Positions 33,191 through 43,547 of a stretch of 64,000 nt of DNA are shown here, piece after piece. How positions within the stretch are numbered: position 1 is the stretch's first letter; each line of letters begins with the position of its first letter. The stretch comes from Rhodovulum bhavnagarense. GTDB taxonomy: Bacteria > Pseudomonadota > Alphaproteobacteria > Rhodobacterales > Rhodobacteraceae. The DNA lies in assembly GCF_004343505.1 (NCBI RefSeq), contig NZ_SLXU01000003.1, positions 124,001 to 188,000 on the forward strand, written 5' to 3'. The notes beneath the pieces are model-generated. The model was not told where the DNA came from. It did no database searches and worked only from the letters and a program-made list of their open reading frames with translations. The position numbers and the translations under genes are program-made.

Positions 33191-34327
33191 ATGCTTGCCC
33201 CCTATGCCTGTAAACCCGATCAAAGCCGCGGGCGGCTTTTCCTCGAAGAGGAAAGCGCCTTTCGCTCGTGCTTCCAGCGCGATCGGGATCGGATCATCCA
33301 TTCCTCGGCCTTTCGCCGCTTGATGCACAAGACGCAGGTTTTCGTCGTCCACGAGGGCGACAGCTTCCGCACGCGGCTGACCCATTCGATCGAGGTGGCG
33401 CAAGTGGCGCGCACCATTGCCGGGGCGCTTGGGCTGAACCCCGAACTGACAGAGGCGGTCGCGCTGGCCCATGACCTGGGCCACACGCCCTTTGGGCATA
33501 CTGGCGAGGATGCGCTGGCCGCGCTGATGGCGCCCTTTGGCGGATTCGATCACAACGCACAGGCCATCCGCATCGTCACCCGGCTGGAGCGGCACTACGC
33601 TGAATTCGACGGGCTGAACCTGACCTGGGAGGCGCTGGAAGGCATCGCCAAGCATAACGGTCCCGTGTCCGGCCCGTTGCCCCATGCGCTGGCCGAATAT
33701 GACGATCGTCACAATCTTGAACTCTCCACCCATGCCAGCGCCGAGGCGCAGGTGGCGGCATTGGCCGACGACATCGCCTATAACAATCACGACTTGCATG
33801 ACGGGTTGCGGGCGGGGTTGTTCACCGAAGACGAGATCGCGATCTTGCCAATCATCGGCGACTGCTTTGCCGAGGTCGATCGCGCCTGGCCGGGGCTCGA
33901 TCCCAAGCGGCGTCGTCACGAGGCGCTGCGGCGGGTCTTCGGGGTGATGGTGTCGGACGTGATCGACCAATCCCGCACCACGCTTGACGAGACTGCCCCG
34001 GACAGCGCGGCCGCGGTGCGCGCGCTGGGCCGCCCGGTCATCCGGTTTTCAGATGCGCTCTGGTCCGATCTGAAAGAAATTCGCGCCTTCTTGTTTGCCC
34101 GAATGTACCGTGCGCCCTCGGTCATGTCGGTGCGGGCCGAGGTGACCAAGGTTGTTGAGGCGCTGTTCCCGCTCTACCTGGGCATGCCTGCGCTGTTGCC
34201 CGAGAAATGGCGCGCGGACGTGGCCGCCGCACCCGATAAAGCCGCGTTGGCGCGTATTGTCGCCGACTACATCGCAGGCATGACCGACCGCTTTGCGATG
34301 CAGGAACATGCCCGGCTGGTGAGCTAG
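33191..34327 (+). CDS. dgt: Deoxyguanosinetriphosphate triphosphohydrolase-like protein
   Basis: A 378-residue HD-domain dNTPase-like enzyme that trims deoxynucleotide pools. Motifs are the N-terminal DRDRIIHSSAFRRLMHKTQV and RLTHSIEVAQVARTI, the metal-binding HDLGHTPFGHTGE, and a later DDIAYNNHDL. The order is standard for the shorter dGTPase-like family. It diverges from erpA and is followed by argS after 60 bp. Confidence 0.93.
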   Translation: MLAPYACKPDQSRGRLFLEEESAFRSCFQRDRDRIIHSSAFRRLMHKTQVFVVHEGDSFRTRLTHSIEVAQVARTIAGALGLNPELTEAVALAHDLGHTPFGHTGEDALAALMAPFGGFDHNAQAIRIVTRLERHYAEFDGLNLTWEALEGIAKHNGPVSGPLPHALAEYDDRHNLELSTHASAEAQVAALADDIAYNNHDLHDGLRAGLFTEDEIAILPIIGDCFAEVDRAWPGLDPKRRRHEALRRVFGVMVSDVIDQSRTTLDETAPDSAAAVRALGRPVIRFSDALWSDLKEIRAFLFARMYRAPSVMSVRAEVTKVVEALFPLYLGMPALLPEKWRADVAAAPDKAALARIVADYIAGMTDRFAMQEHARLVS

Positions 34328-34387
34328 GCTCCCGTTGACCTCGCCCGCCCCCGTGATAAACCCCGCCGCAAGCCGAAAGGGACGCTG

Positions 34388-36133
34388 ATGAACCTGTTTA
34401 CCGACCTGCGCAAGCTCGTGATCGCAACGCTTGAGGCGATGGCCGCCGAGGGCGTATTGCCCGACGGGCTGGACACCGGCAATGTCGCGATGGAACCGCC
34501 CCGCGATCCCGCCCATGGCGATATGGCGACCAATGCCGCGATGGTGCTGGCGAAACTCGCTGGGATGAAACCCCGCGATATCGCCGATGATCTGGCCCGT
34601 CGCCTGGGTGCGGACCCGCGCGTTGCCCTGGCCGAGGTGGCGGGCCCCGGCTTCATCAACCTGCGCCTTGCCCCCGCCGTATGGCAGGGTGTTGTCACCT
34701 GCGTGCTGTCCGAGGGAGCCGGTTTTGGCCGCTCGACGATGGGGCAGGGCGAGAAGATCAACGTCGAATACGTCTCGGCCAACCCGACCGGTCCTTTGCA
34801 TGTCGGTCATACCCGCGGCGCGGTGTTCGGCGATGCGTTGGCCAGCCTGCTGGACTTTGCGGGCTATGAGGTGACACGCGAATACTACATCAACGATGGC
34901 GGCGCCCAGGTCGATGTCCTGGCCCGGTCGGTCTACCTGCGTTACCTGGAGGCGCATGGGCGCGAGGTGGCGTTCGAAGACGGAACCTATCCCGGCGACT
35001 ACCTGATCGAGGTCGGACAGGCGCTCAAGGAAAAGGTGGGCGATGCCTATCTCGGCCAGCCCGAGGCGGTCTGGCTTGGCGAGGTGCGCGACTTTGCCAC
35101 CGACCGGATGATGGGTCTGATCCGCGACGATCTGGCCGCGTTGGGCGTGACCATGGATCGGTTCTTTTCCGAGAAATCGCTTTATGGCACTGGCCGGATC
35201 GAGGCCGCGATCGAGACGCTGCGCGGCAAGGGGCTGATCTACAAGGGTACGCTGGAGCCGCCCAAGGGCAAGACCCCCGAGGATTGGGAGCCGCGCGAAC
35301 AGACCCTGTTCAAATCCACCGAGCATGGCGATGACGTGGATCGTCCGATCATGAAATCGGACGGATCATGGACCTATTTTGCTCCTGACATCGCCTATCA
35401 CTTTGACAAGATAGAACGCGGCTATGATCAGTTGATCGACGTGTTTGGCGCCGATCACGGCGGCTATGTCAAGCGCATGAAGGCCGCGGTGTCTGCCTTG
35501 TCCGATGGGCGCGTGCCGCTGGACGTCAAGCTGACTCAGCTGGTCAAGCTTTACCAGAACGGTGAACCGTTCAAGATGTCCAAACGCGCGGGCACCTTCG
35601 TGACGCTGCGCGATGTGGTTGACCAGGTCGGGCCGGACGTGACCCGGTTCCACATGCTTACACGCAAGAACGACGCGCCGCTGGATTTCGATTTTGCCAA
35701 GGTCTTGGAACAGTCCAAGGATAATCCCGTCTTTTACGTGCAATACGCACATGCCCGCATTTGTTCGGTTTTGCGCAAGGCGGCCGAGGCGGAAATCGTG
35801 GTGGATGATGCCTCCCTTGCCGGCGCGGATCTGGGGCGCATCGATCACGAGGCCGAATGGGCGGTGGCCAGAAAGCTGGCCGAATGGCCGCGTCTCGTCG
35901 AGATTGCGGCACGCACCCATGAACCGCATCGCGTGGCGTTTTACCTCTACGAATTGGCATCCGAATTCCACACGCTATGGAACCGGGGCAATGACACGCC
36001 CGGTCTGCGTTTCCTGCAAGAGGACGATCAGGCCACAAGCCAGGCCAAAATCGCCCTTGCCCGTGCCGTTGCCGTTGTTATTTCCGCCGGTCTTGGTATT
36101 CTCGGCGTCGATCCGGTCGAGGAAATGCGCTGA
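34388..36133 (+). CDS. argS: Arginine--tRNA ligase
   Basis: A 581-residue class I synthetase. The HIGH-type motif is [16 protein letters not shown], and the KMSKS-type site reads [17 protein letters not shown]. The DALR anticodon-binding domain is at the C-terminus ([17 protein letters not shown], then [17 protein letters not shown]). CGAAAGGG lies upstream of the ATG. It heads argS-SPOR-nagZ-scpA-scpB, a conserved Rhodobacterales order. Confidence 0.97.
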   Translation: MNLFTDLRKLVIATLEAMAAEGVLPDGLDTGNVAMEPPRDPAHGDMATNAAMVLAKLAGMKPRDIADDLARRLGADPRVALAEVAGPGFINLRLAPAVWQGVVTCVLSEGAGFGRSTMGQGEKINVEYVSANPTGPLHVGHTRGAVFGDALASLLDFAGYEVTREYYINDGGAQVDVLARSVYLRYLEAHGREVAFEDGTYPGDYLIEVGQALKEKVGDAYLGQPEAVWLGEVRDFATDRMMGLIRDDLAALGVTMDRFFSEKSLYGTGRIEAAIETLRGKGLIYKGTLEPPKGKTPEDWEPREQTLFKSTEHGDDVDRPIMKSDGSWTYFAPDIAYHFDKIERGYDQLIDVFGADHGGYVKRMKAAVSALSDGRVPLDVKLTQLVKLYQNGEPFKMSKRAGTFVTLRDVVDQVGPDVTRFHMLTRKNDAPLDFDFAKVLEQSKDNPVFYVQYAHARICSVLRKAAEAEIVVDDASLAGADLGRIDHEAEWAVARKLAEWPRLVEIAARTHEPHRVAFYLYELASEFHTLWNRGNDTPGLRFLQEDDQATSQAKIALARAVAVVISAGLGILGVDPVEEMR

Positions 36134-36214
36134 CGAACAAGTCGCATCCCGCCCGGAAAGAGGCAGGCAAGAAGCGACTGGCGCGCGTATACGTGGCCGG
36201 GATGCGAGGCAGAC

Positions 36215-37105
36215 ATGGCAGATATCGAGTTCGACGCAGTCGATTATGACGATGCGGGCGGTGGCCCTCCACTTATTGCGACCCTGACGATGTGGGCGGG
36301 CGGCGTCGTGTCGCTGGCGCTGGTGGCCGGGTTGGCGACCTGGGGGTACCGGATCACGGTGCGCGACATGACCGGTGTGCCGGTGGTTCAGGCGCTGGAA
36401 GGGCCGATCCGCGTTGCCCCGGATGAACCCGGCGGGCAACTGGCGGTTCACCAGGGGCTTGCGGTGAATCGTATTGCCGCCGTTGGCGAGGCCGCGCCGC
36501 CAGCCGACGAGTTGCGCCTCGCGCCGATGGCCGTGGCCCTTGCTGAGGAGGACATGGCGCGCGGCGATCTGCTTCCCGCGCCGCAGTTCGCGGCCGTTGC
36601 ATCCGGGCAGACGGTGCAGCCCGCGCCGGGGGGCGGTGCAGACATCCGGGCCGTTGATGCGCCTCTGGAAGAAATCGACGATATGGCGCCTCGGGCGGAT
36701 GCTTTGCCGCGCTTGCCTGCCGGGGCGCTTGCGCGTTCACCACGTCCCGCGCCCCGCCCCGAGGGAGACCTGGTCGCCCGTGCGGCGGTTGCCGCGGCGA
36801 CGGCCGCGATCGCGCCCGCGCCTGCGGTGGAACTGAGCCCGCAAGAAATCATCGCGGGCACCGTTCTGGTACAACTTGGCGCCTTTGACAGCCCCGAGGA
36901 TGCCCGCAGCACCTGGGGCGGATTGACCGACAGTTTTGCCGACTTCTTTGATCAGAAGATGCGCGTGGTGCAGCAATCCGAAAGCGGCGGGCGCCAGTTC
37001 TACCGCCTGCGTGCGACGGGTTTTGCCGACATGGCGGATGCACGACGCTTTTGCGCGGCGTTGATGGCCGAGGGGGCGGACTGCATCCCGGTGGTCGCGC
37101 GGTGA
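36215..37105 (+). CDS. SPOR-domain membrane protein
   Basis: A 296-residue protein with one membrane helix (residues about 24-46, ATLTMWAGGVVSLALVAGLA), a Pro/Ala-rich periplasmic linker, and a C-terminal SPOR domain (TVLVQLGAFDSPEDARSTWG to FADMADARRFCAALMAEG). SPOR domains bind denuded peptidoglycan at the septum, so a divisome or wall-remodelling role is likely. Its stop overlaps the nagZ start (GTGA). Confidence 0.88.
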   Translation: MADIEFDAVDYDDAGGGPPLIATLTMWAGGVVSLALVAGLATWGYRITVRDMTGVPVVQALEGPIRVAPDEPGGQLAVHQGLAVNRIAAVGEAAPPADELRLAPMAVALAEEDMARGDLLPAPQFAAVASGQTVQPAPGGGADIRAVDAPLEEIDDMAPRADALPRLPAGALARSPRPAPRPEGDLVARAAVAAATAAIAPAPAVELSPQEIIAGTVLVQLGAFDSPEDARSTWGGLTDSFADFFDQKMRVVQQSESGGRQFYRLRATGFADMADARRFCAALMAEGADCIPVVAR

Positions 37106-38112
37106 GCGCGGGCGCGTTCATCGCGGGCTGCGCCGGGCCTGTGCTTGGCGCGGATGAGCGCGCCTTTTTCGCCGCAGCCGATCCTTTCGGCTTTATTCTC
37201 TTTGCACGCAATATCGAAGACCCCGAGCAATTGCGCGGCCTTACCTGTGCCTTGCGCGACGCCGTCGGGCGCGATGCGCCGATCCTGATCGACCAGGAGG
37301 GCGGGCGCGTGCAACGCATGGGGCCACCCTTTTGGCGGGAGTGGGGCCCGGCGCTTGACCAGATCGCCCAAGTGGGGCCGGGGCAGGCGGCACGCTCGAT
37401 GTACCTGCGCGCGCGGCTGATCGCGGCGGAACTTGCGGAAGTTGGCATCGATACCAATTGCGCGCCGCTGGCCGATCTGGCCCGGCCCGAAACCCATCCA
37501 ATCCTCAAGAACCGCTGTTATGGAAGCGAACCGGTCAGTGTCATCGGTGCGGCGCGGGCGACCGCCGAGGGGCTTTTGGCCGGTGGCGTTCTGCCCGTTC
37601 TCAAGCATATTCCGGGCCATGGGCGGGCAAGCGTCGACAGCCACGTTGACTTGCCGCGGGTGTCGGCCCCGCGCGCCACGCTGGAGGCCGAGGATTTCGT
37701 CCCCTTCCGTGCGCTGGCCGACCTGCCTTTTGCGATGACCGCGCATATCGTGTTCGATGCCGTCGACGAAATGCGCCCGATCACCACCTCGCCCGAGGGG
37801 ATCGCGTTGATCCGAGACGGTATCGGTTTCGATGGGTTCCTGATGTCCGACGATATCTCGATGCAGGCGCTTACCGGCCCGATCGCGGCGCGTTGCGTGG
37901 CCAGCCTTCGGGCAGGGTGCGACGCGATCTTGCATTGCAATGGCGATCTGGCAGAGATGGAGGTGGTCGCCGAGGAAAGCGGTGTATTGAGCCGGGAAAG
38001 TGCCGTGCGCGCGGCGCGGGCGCTTGTACGCCGCCACCCGCCGGAGCCTTTTGATATCAGGGGGTTCGAGGCAGAGCTTGAGGCGCTGCTGCAAGGGACA
38101 GTGCATGGATGA
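37102..38112 (+). CDS. nagZ: Beta-N-acetylhexosaminidase
   Basis: A 336-residue glycoside hydrolase family 3 enzyme that removes GlcNAc from muropeptides in the cytosol. The signature LKHIPGHGRASVDSHVDLP contains the His and the catalytic region. DQEGGRVQRMGPPF at the active-site entrance and FDGFLMSDDISMQAL with the nucleophile Asp are also present. Translation starts at the GTG at 37102 within the SPOR gene stop. Functionally it pairs with anmK of the wall recycling pathway at the left end of the window. Confidence 0.94.
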   Translation: MSAGAFIAGCAGPVLGADERAFFAAADPFGFILFARNIEDPEQLRGLTCALRDAVGRDAPILIDQEGGRVQRMGPPFWREWGPALDQIAQVGPGQAARSMYLRARLIAAELAEVGIDTNCAPLADLARPETHPILKNRCYGSEPVSVIGAARATAEGLLAGGVLPVLKHIPGHGRASVDSHVDLPRVSAPRATLEAEDFVPFRALADLPFAMTAHIVFDAVDEMRPITTSPEGIALIRDGIGFDGFLMSDDISMQALTGPIAARCVASLRAGCDAILHCNGDLAEMEVVAEESGVLSRESAVRAARALVRRHPPEPFDIRGFEAELEALLQGTVHG

Positions 38113-38896
38113 GGACGCGTTCGACGAGGTTGCCGCCCATGATCCCGTTTCCGCCCGTCGTGCCGCGGAGGCGCTGATCGTCGATGTCGACGGCTACGAG
38201 GGGCCGCTTGACATGCTCTTGACGCTGGCCCGCGGCCAAAAGGTCGATCTGCGCCGGATATCGGTGTTGCAAATGGCCGAGCAGTATCTCGCCTTTATCG
38301 AGCAGGCCAAGGCGCTTCGGATCGAACTGGCCGCCGATTACCTGGTGATGGCGGCCTGGCTTGCCTTTCTGAAATCACGCCTTTTGCTGCCGCCCGACCC
38401 GGCCCAGGATGGCCCATCGGGCGAGGAACTCGCTGCGCACCTCGCGTTTCAGCTTGAACGACTCGAAGCCATGCGCGCGGCCTCGGCCAGGCTGATGGCC
38501 CGCGATCAGCGTGGGCGCGATTTCTTTGTCCGTGGCCTGACCGAGGATGTGACCCGTATCCGCAAGGTCAGCTATACCGCGACCCTGCTGGATCTGATGC
38601 AGGCCTATGCGCGCATCCGCACGCGCGATGATTTCCGCCCTTACATCATGGACCGCGAAAGCGTCTACACCATGGAGGATGCGCTTGAGCGGATGCGCGC
38701 CATGATCGGCTATGCGGGCGACTGGGTGGAGCTGTCGGGGTGGCTGCCCGAGGGCTGGCAACTTGACCCGGTACGCCGCCGCGCCGCGACTGCCGCGCAT
38801 TTCGCGGCTTCGCTGGAACTGGTCAAGCAGGGGGTACTGGATATTCGCCAGGGCGATATGTTTGCCCCCATCCACATTCGCAAGAGGACACGGTGA
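38105..38896 (+). CDS. scpA: Segregation and condensation protein A
   Basis: Kleisin subunit of the SMC-ScpAB chromosome condensin, 263 residues. The N-terminal block is VDVDGYEGPLDMLLTLARGQ, with VDLRRISVLQMAEQYL. The C-terminal part is a winged-helix (VTRIRKVSYTATLLDLMQ). The ATG at 38105 overlaps nagZ by eight bases and its stop overlaps scpB. Confidence 0.95.
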   Translation: MDEDAFDEVAAHDPVSARRAAEALIVDVDGYEGPLDMLLTLARGQKVDLRRISVLQMAEQYLAFIEQAKALRIELAADYLVMAAWLAFLKSRLLLPPDPAQDGPSGEELAAHLAFQLERLEAMRAASARLMARDQRGRDFFVRGLTEDVTRIRKVSYTATLLDLMQAYARIRTRDDFRPYIMDRESVYTMEDALERMRAMIGYAGDWVELSGWLPEGWQLDPVRRRAATAAHFAASLELVKQGVLDIRQGDMFAPIHIRKRTR

Positions 38897-39537
38897 TGCC
38901 GGCCGATCCGCCGCCGCAAGAGGACAGCCTTTTCGAGGCGCCGCCGATCGGCGAACAGGAACGCATGGTCGAGGCTATCCTCTTCGCCAGCGCGGAGCCG
39001 GTACGCGTGGCCGAGTTGAATGCACGCATGCCCCATGGTTGTGACGCGGCCGAGGCGCTTGCCCATCTTGCCCGCCGTTACGAGGGGCGCGGCGTGCGCC
39101 TCGTTCGGGTGGGCGAGGCATGGGCGTTCCGAACTGCGCCCGATCTTGGCTTTCTCATGCAGAAAGAGACCGTTGAGGTCCGCAAGCTCAGTCGCGCCGC
39201 GATCGAGACACTGGCCATCATCGCCTATCATCAACCCGTCACCCGCGCCGAGATCGAGGAAATTCGCGGCGTGTCGCTCAGCCGGGGCACCATCGATCAG
39301 TTGTTGGAACTGGAATGGATTCGCTTTGGCCGTCGAAGGATGACACCGGGGCGCCCGGTGACCTATGTTGTGACAGAGGGCTTTCTTGATCATTTCGGGC
39401 TGGAAAGCGCGCGCGATTTGCCGGGACTCAAGGAGTTGCGTGCCTCGGGCCTGCTGGACAGCCGCCCGATGCCCGGCACCGAGGAAGACGACCTTGCCGA
39501 AGGCGCGCAGGGCGACATGTTCGAGGACGAGAGCTGA
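38896..39537 (+). CDS. scpB: Segregation and condensation protein B
   Basis: The second SMC partner, a 213-residue double winged-helix protein. MVEAILFASAEPVRVAELNA is the ScpB N-terminal pattern and LAIIAYHQPVTRAEIEEIRG and SLSRGTIDQLLELEWIRFG are the central signature. The ATG at 38896 (TGATG with the scpA stop) is preferred; an in-frame GTG at 38893 is possible. AGAGGACA lies upstream. Confidence 0.95.
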   Translation: MPADPPPQEDSLFEAPPIGEQERMVEAILFASAEPVRVAELNARMPHGCDAAEALAHLARRYEGRGVRLVRVGEAWAFRTAPDLGFLMQKETVEVRKLSRAAIETLAIIAYHQPVTRAEIEEIRGVSLSRGTIDQLLELEWIRFGRRRMTPGRPVTYVVTEGFLDHFGLESARDLPGLKELRASGLLDSRPMPGTEEDDLAEGAQGDMFEDES

Positions 39538-39561
39538 ACGGGGGTAAGAGGAGAGCGAGAA

Positions 39562-39771
39562 GTGAACGCGACCCAGTTGATCAACATGGCTGTGCGCATC
39601 GTGATGCGCAAGTTTCTGAACAAGGGAATCGATGCTGGCATCGACATGGCCACGCGGCGCCGGCAGGATACCGACCCGGCGGACAGGCGCGATGCCCATG
39701 CCCAGGCGCAGGATACGAAGAAACGCGTGAAGCAATCCATGCGCATCGCCCGGCGCATCGGCCGGTTCTGA
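39562..39771 (+). CDS. Small basic hypothetical protein (69 aa)
   Basis: A 69-residue protein starting at GTG (MNATQLINMAVRIVMRKFLN) with AGGAGAG about 12 bases upstream. It is very basic with an amphipathic N-terminal helix and a polar, Arg/Lys-rich C-terminus (RRRQDTDPADRRDAHAQAQD, then KKRVKQSMRIARRIGRF). No family recognised. It follows scpB by 24 bp in the same direction and is probably cotranscribed. Confidence 0.65.
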   Translation: MNATQLINMAVRIVMRKFLNKGIDAGIDMATRRRQDTDPADRRDAHAQAQDTKKRVKQSMRIARRIGRF

Positions 39772-39823
39772 TCGGGCAGGCCGTTCTGCGTGCCGGCGTT
39801 CCGGGAGCGCACGCCTTTGCGAG

Positions 39824-40924
39824 CTAAGCGGTGGCAGCTTGGTCCGCGCGGAAATGCTTGGACAATTTCAGCCCCTGGCCCTGGTAATTCGAGGCGATAC
39901 CCGCCCCGTAGAGCGTGCGTGGGCGTTCGGCCATGCGTTCATAAACCAGCCGGCCTACGACCTGTCCATGCTCAAGGGCAAAGGGTGCCTCGTGGCAGCG
40001 AACCTCAAGCACCCCTTTCGAGCCCGCGCCACCGGCCGCGTCATGGCCGAAACCGGGATCGAAAAAGCCCGCATAATGCACCCGGAATTCGCCCACCATG
40101 GCAAGGTAAGGCGCCATTTCGGCGGCAAAGTCGGGCGGGATATGTACCGATTCCCGGCTGACGAGGATGTAGAATGCGCCGGGATCGAGGATGATCCGTC
40201 CCCGGTCGGTGCGAAGCTCTTCCCAGAACTCGGCTGGATCGTAGGCGCCGATCCGATCGAGGTCGATCACGCCCGTATGGGGCTTTGCACGAAATCCCAC
40301 GAGGCTGTCGGCGGTCGGGCGCAGGTCCACCGAAAAACCCAATCCCTGCGAGATCACGGCAGGCCCGCCTTTGACCAGGCCGACCGTGTCATGCAGCGCG
40401 GCGAGTTCGTCATCCTCCAGAACGGACTGTCCACGGCGAAAGCGGACCTGGTTCAATCGCTGTCCGGGACGCACGAGAACCGAAAACGAGCGGGGGCAGA
40501 TTTCGGCATATAGCGGGCCACGATAGCCGTTGGGAACGCGGTCGAATTCAACCCCGCCATCGGTAATGGCGCGCGTCAACAGGTCCAGCCGTCCGGTCGA
40601 GCTCTTGGCGTTGGCAACCGCCTGGATATCAGAGGGCAGATCGAGGCTTTCCAACAGGGGCACGACATAGACGCAACCCTTTTCCAGCACCGCGCCCCCC
40701 GAAAGATCGATGCGATGCATTTCGAAATCGGCAAGACGCTCGGCCACGCTATGCCCCGTACCGGGCAGGAACGAGGCGCGCACGCGATAGGCCACATGCC
40801 CAAGGCGCAGGTCCAGAGAGGCGGGTTGAACCTGTCCCTCGGCCAGCGGCGTATCGCTAAGGATCGCCCCCCCGGTCACGAGGGTCTCGATTTCCTGTGC
40901 GGGCAAAACACCGACGCCGGTCAT
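39824..40924 (-). CDS. dcd: 2'-deoxycytidine 5'-triphosphate deaminase (long form)
   Basis: Converts dCTP to dUTP in pyrimidine nucleotide synthesis. The signature AKSSTGRLDLLTRAITDGG is the Dcd motif. At 366 residues it is about twice the E. coli length: a second trimer-fold-like half (RIILDPGAFYILVSRESVHI, then GKG-like AAGGAGSKGVLEVRCHE) follows, as in the long alphaproteobacterial form. The ATG at 40924 has GAAGGAGAG upstream; the open frame continues another 184 codons, but that stretch contains the tRNA gene. Confidence 0.93.
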   Translation of the reverse strand: MTGVGVLPAQEIETLVTGGAILSDTPLAEGQVQPASLDLRLGHVAYRVRASFLPGTGHSVAERLADFEMHRIDLSGGAVLEKGCVYVVPLLESLDLPSDIQAVANAKSSTGRLDLLTRAITDGGVEFDRVPNGYRGPLYAEICPRSFSVLVRPGQRLNQVRFRRGQSVLEDDELAALHDTVGLVKGGPAVISQGLGFSVDLRPTADSLVGFRAKPHTGVIDLDRIGAYDPAEFWEELRTDRGRIILDPGAFYILVSRESVHIPPDFAAEMAPYLAMVGEFRVHYAGFFDPGFGHDAAGGAGSKGVLEVRCHEAPFALEHGQVVGRLVYERMAERPRTLYGAGIASNYQGQGLKLSKHFRADQAATA

Positions 40925-41004
40925 GCGCTCTCCTTCGTCAGGGGATGGCCCCGAAACCAGAACCGCCCGCGACGCGAGAGGTGCGGCACGGGCGGTTTTG
41001 ATGT

Positions 41005-41081
41005 TGGTCGGGCTAGCAGGACTTGAACCTGCGACCTTCCGTCCCCCAGACGGACGCGCTACCAGACTGCGCCATAGCCCG
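41005..41081 (-). tRNA. tRNA-Pro (anticodon GGG)
   Basis: A 77-nt cloverleaf on the minus strand. The acceptor stem is CGGGCTA/TAGCCCG, and the anticodon loop is CTGGGGG with GGG at 34-36. The T arm is GCAGG-TTCAAGT-CCTGC, the discriminator is A, and CCA is encoded. It lies between dcd and the merR gene on the same strand. Confidence 0.97.
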
Positions 41082-41144
41082 ACGTGGGGCGTGTCATACC
41101 ATGTCTGGCGGCGGGGGCAAGACGCAAAACCCATATTCCGCGCC

Positions 41145-42164
41145 TTACCTCGGATGGGTTTCATCCATGCGCAGGGCAAGGCCCCGCAGCCGTCCGACAA
41201 GGTCAATGGTGCGCGCCGAATCCTGCCGCAACGCGCGGTGAAACTCGGGGCTGCGCGCCAACGTGCGCAGCGGGGCGCTACGGGGTGCAAAGGCTGGATC
41301 GTCATCGGCGGGATCGTCTGCGGCCAGATCAGCCCCCGGCCGGAGCGCGGCAGGGGAGGGCACGGTCGGGGGATCGCCGGGCGGCGCACGATCAGGTGAG
41401 GCGGGCGAGGATTGCGTGGGCCTTGCCGTGATCGGGTGGCCGCCAGCGAGCCGACTGCCGTGAGCGTCTTCTTCACCGGTCTCTACGATCGGCCCGGCGC
41501 CGCTATGCATGTCGTCGCTATCCTCGTTGCCCCCTTTGCGCGATGTCTCAGACCGGGGCGGCGCGTCGTTCTGCGCCGGGTGCTGCACGCGGGGGGCATC
41601 GTTGAGTGGCGTCGTCTCGATCTCGGCGTCGGGCGGGGTGATGTCGTTGCGGGGATGATCACGCGCAAATAGCGGCAAACCGGGATCGGCATCGTCGGTT
41701 TCGGTCCGGGGCTGACCGAAGGGCACGACATTGTTGTCGTCCTCTTGGTCGTCCTCGTCGTCCTGTGGAACATCTTCGATCATCGGGGCTTCGGGCGCGT
41801 CCTCGTCCGGTTGCTTGGCCCTGCTGCGCCGGACTGCGGGCAGGGGCGGCAATCCCGCCTCGACGCTGTCTTTTATTGCCGCGTCGCCCGGGAGCTGTGG
41901 CGAGAGATTCGCCACCGCGCGTACCCCTTCCTCGCGCAATATCTTCTGAACGCCGCGGATCGTGAGACCCTCGTCATGCAAAAGCCGTTTGATCCCGCCC
42001 AGTAGCTGCATGTCGGCGGGGCGATAATAACGCCGCCCGCCAGCGCGTTTTACCGGTTTGACCTGGCTAAAGCGGCTTTCCCAGAATCGCAGGACATGCG
42101 CCGGGGTATCCAGCCACTCGGATACCTCGGAAATGGTGCGAAACGCATCGGGGGACTTCTGCAT
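41145..42164 (-). CDS. MerR-family transcriptional regulator with long disordered tail
   Basis: A 339-residue protein with an N-terminal MerR winged helix ([20 protein letters not shown], then [20 protein letters not shown]). After about residue 100 a long acidic, low-complexity region follows ([20 protein letters not shown] and on), then a more conserved helix near the end ([20 protein letters not shown]). There is no metal-binding Cys pair, so it is not a metal sensor. It is nine bases downstream of ihfA, its usual partner in alphaproteobacteria. The effector is unknown. Confidence 0.85.
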   Translation of the reverse strand: MQKSPDAFRTISEVSEWLDTPAHVLRFWESRFSQVKPVKRAGGRRYYRPADMQLLGGIKRLLHDEGLTIRGVQKILREEGVRAVANLSPQLPGDAAIKDSVEAGLPPLPAVRRSRAKQPDEDAPEAPMIEDVPQDDEDDQEDDNNVVPFGQPRTETDDADPGLPLFARDHPRNDITPPDAEIETTPLNDAPRVQHPAQNDAPPRSETSRKGGNEDSDDMHSGAGPIVETGEEDAHGSRLAGGHPITARPTQSSPASPDRAPPGDPPTVPSPAALRPGADLAADDPADDDPAFAPRSAPLRTLARSPEFHRALRQDSARTIDLVGRLRGLALRMDETHPR

Positions 42165-42172
42165 CCGGGCCG

Positions 42173-42481
42173 CTAGCCCTTGTTGCCGGCGGCGACCCGC
42201 TCTTTCATCAGGTGAGAGGGGCGAAAGGTCAGAACCCTGCGCGGCAGGATCGGAACCTCTTGGCCGGTTTTGGGATTGCGGCCCACGCGTGCGGCCTTGT
42301 CGCGAACGGAAAAGGTGCCGAACGACGAAATCTTGACTGTCTCGCCACGCACCAGCGCATCAGACATGTGCTTAAGCACGCTTTCGACCAGGTCCGCGGA
42401 ATCGTTACGCGACAGCCCAACCTCGCGGAACACCGCCTCGGTCAGGTCCATCCGGGTGAGGGTATTGCCCGCCATTGCCAT
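42173..42481 (-). CDS. ihfA: Integration host factor subunit alpha
   Basis: DNA-bending nucleoid protein of 102 residues. The HU/IHF family block is [20 protein letters not shown], and the IHF-type arm is [20 protein letters not shown]. The ATG at 42481 has GGGAG four bases upstream; an in-frame ATG at 42475 ([11 protein letters not shown]) is an equal candidate with better spacing. It follows fabH by 92 bp. Confidence 0.95.
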   Translation of the reverse strand: MAMAGNTLTRMDLTEAVFREVGLSRNDSADLVESVLKHMSDALVRGETVKISSFGTFSVRDKAARVGRNPKTGQEVPILPRRVLTFRPSHLMKERVAAGNKG

Positions 42482-42573
42482 GTTCTCCCGATGCCATTGC
42501 CAAGACTGAGCGTGGGAGAAAAGGCTTTAAAAGTCAATATCAACGCCTTGCAGCGCCCAGTTTCAGCGCCATT

Positions 42574-43545
42574 CTACCAGCGTAAAACCACCGACCCCCA
42601 GGCCAGGCCACCGCCAATCGCCTCTGTCACCAACAGGTCGCCCGGCTTGATCTGGCCCCGCGCCTTGCCCACTGACAACGCCAGCGGGATCGAGGCGGCC
42701 GAGGTGTTGCCGTGATCTTGAACGGTGACCACGACGCGTTCCATCGGCAGATCGAGTTTTTGCGCGGTGGCCTTGATGATGCGCAGGTTGGCCTGGTGGG
42801 GCACAAGCCAATCCACATCGGCGCCCGTCAGCCCCAACTTGTCCAGGGCGGCATGGGCCGTGGCCGACAGTTTCTCGACCGCGTGGCGGAACACTTCGCG
42901 CCCCTGCATGCGCACATGGCCGGTCGTGCCATTGGATACGCCTCCATCGACATAGAGGATGTCCCGGTGCCGACCGTCCGAATGCAGATCGACCGACAGA
43001 ATGCCCTGATCGTCGGCCGTGCCGGCGCCGCTGCCGGCCTCAAGCACCAGGGCACCGGCCCCGTCACCGAACAACACGCAGGTTCCCCTGTCGGTCCAAT
43101 CCAGAATGCGACTGAAGGTTTCGGCCCCGATGACCAGAACCCGATGCGCCTGGCCCGACAAGATCATCGCGTTGGCGGTTGACAGCGCATAGACGAACCC
43201 GGCGCAGACCGCCTGCACGTCGAAAGCGAAACCATGCGTCATGCCAAGCCCGGCCTGGACCGCGGTTGCGGTCGAGGGAAAAGTCTGGTCCGGGGTGGTC
43301 GTGGCCAGGACGATCGCATCTATCCCGCTGGCATCGAGGCCCGCATCCTCCAGGGCTGCTCGCGCAGCCGCCAGCGCGAGATCAGAGGTCTTTTCGCCCG
43401 TGGCCGCGAAATGGCGCCGCTCGATCCCCGAACGCGACCGAATCCATTCATCAGAGGTGTCGAGGGTCGTTTCGAATTCGGCGTTCTCGACGACGCGCTC
43501 GGGCAGGTAATGCCCCACGCCCCTGACGATGGATCTATTTGCCAT
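42574..43545 (-). CDS. fabH: Beta-ketoacyl-ACP synthase III
   Basis: Starts fatty-acid synthesis by condensing acetyl-CoA with malonyl-ACP. The 323-residue protein has the catalytic triad: Cys in [14 protein letters not shown], His in [13 protein letters not shown], and Asn in [14 protein letters not shown]. Two bases separate it from plsX, so they are cotranscribed, as in most proteobacteria. Confidence 0.97.
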   Translation of the reverse strand: MANRSIVRGVGHYLPERVVENAEFETTLDTSDEWIRSRSGIERRHFAATGEKTSDLALAAARAALEDAGLDASGIDAIVLATTTPDQTFPSTATAVQAGLGMTHGFAFDVQAVCAGFVYALSTANAMILSGQAHRVLVIGAETFSRILDWTDRGTCVLFGDGAGALVLEAGSGAGTADDQGILSVDLHSDGRHRDILYVDGGVSNGTTGHVRMQGREVFRHAVEKLSATAHAALDKLGLTGADVDWLVPHQANLRIIKATAQKLDLPMERVVVTVQDHGNTSAASIPLALSVGKARGQIKPGDLLVTEAIGGGLAWGSVVLRW

Positions 43546-43547
43546 GG

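Noticed and set aside
40925-41476. A 184-codon N-terminal extension of dcd
   Set aside because: The extension runs through the tRNA-Pro gene and has no family similarity; a strong ribosome site precedes the ATG at 40924.
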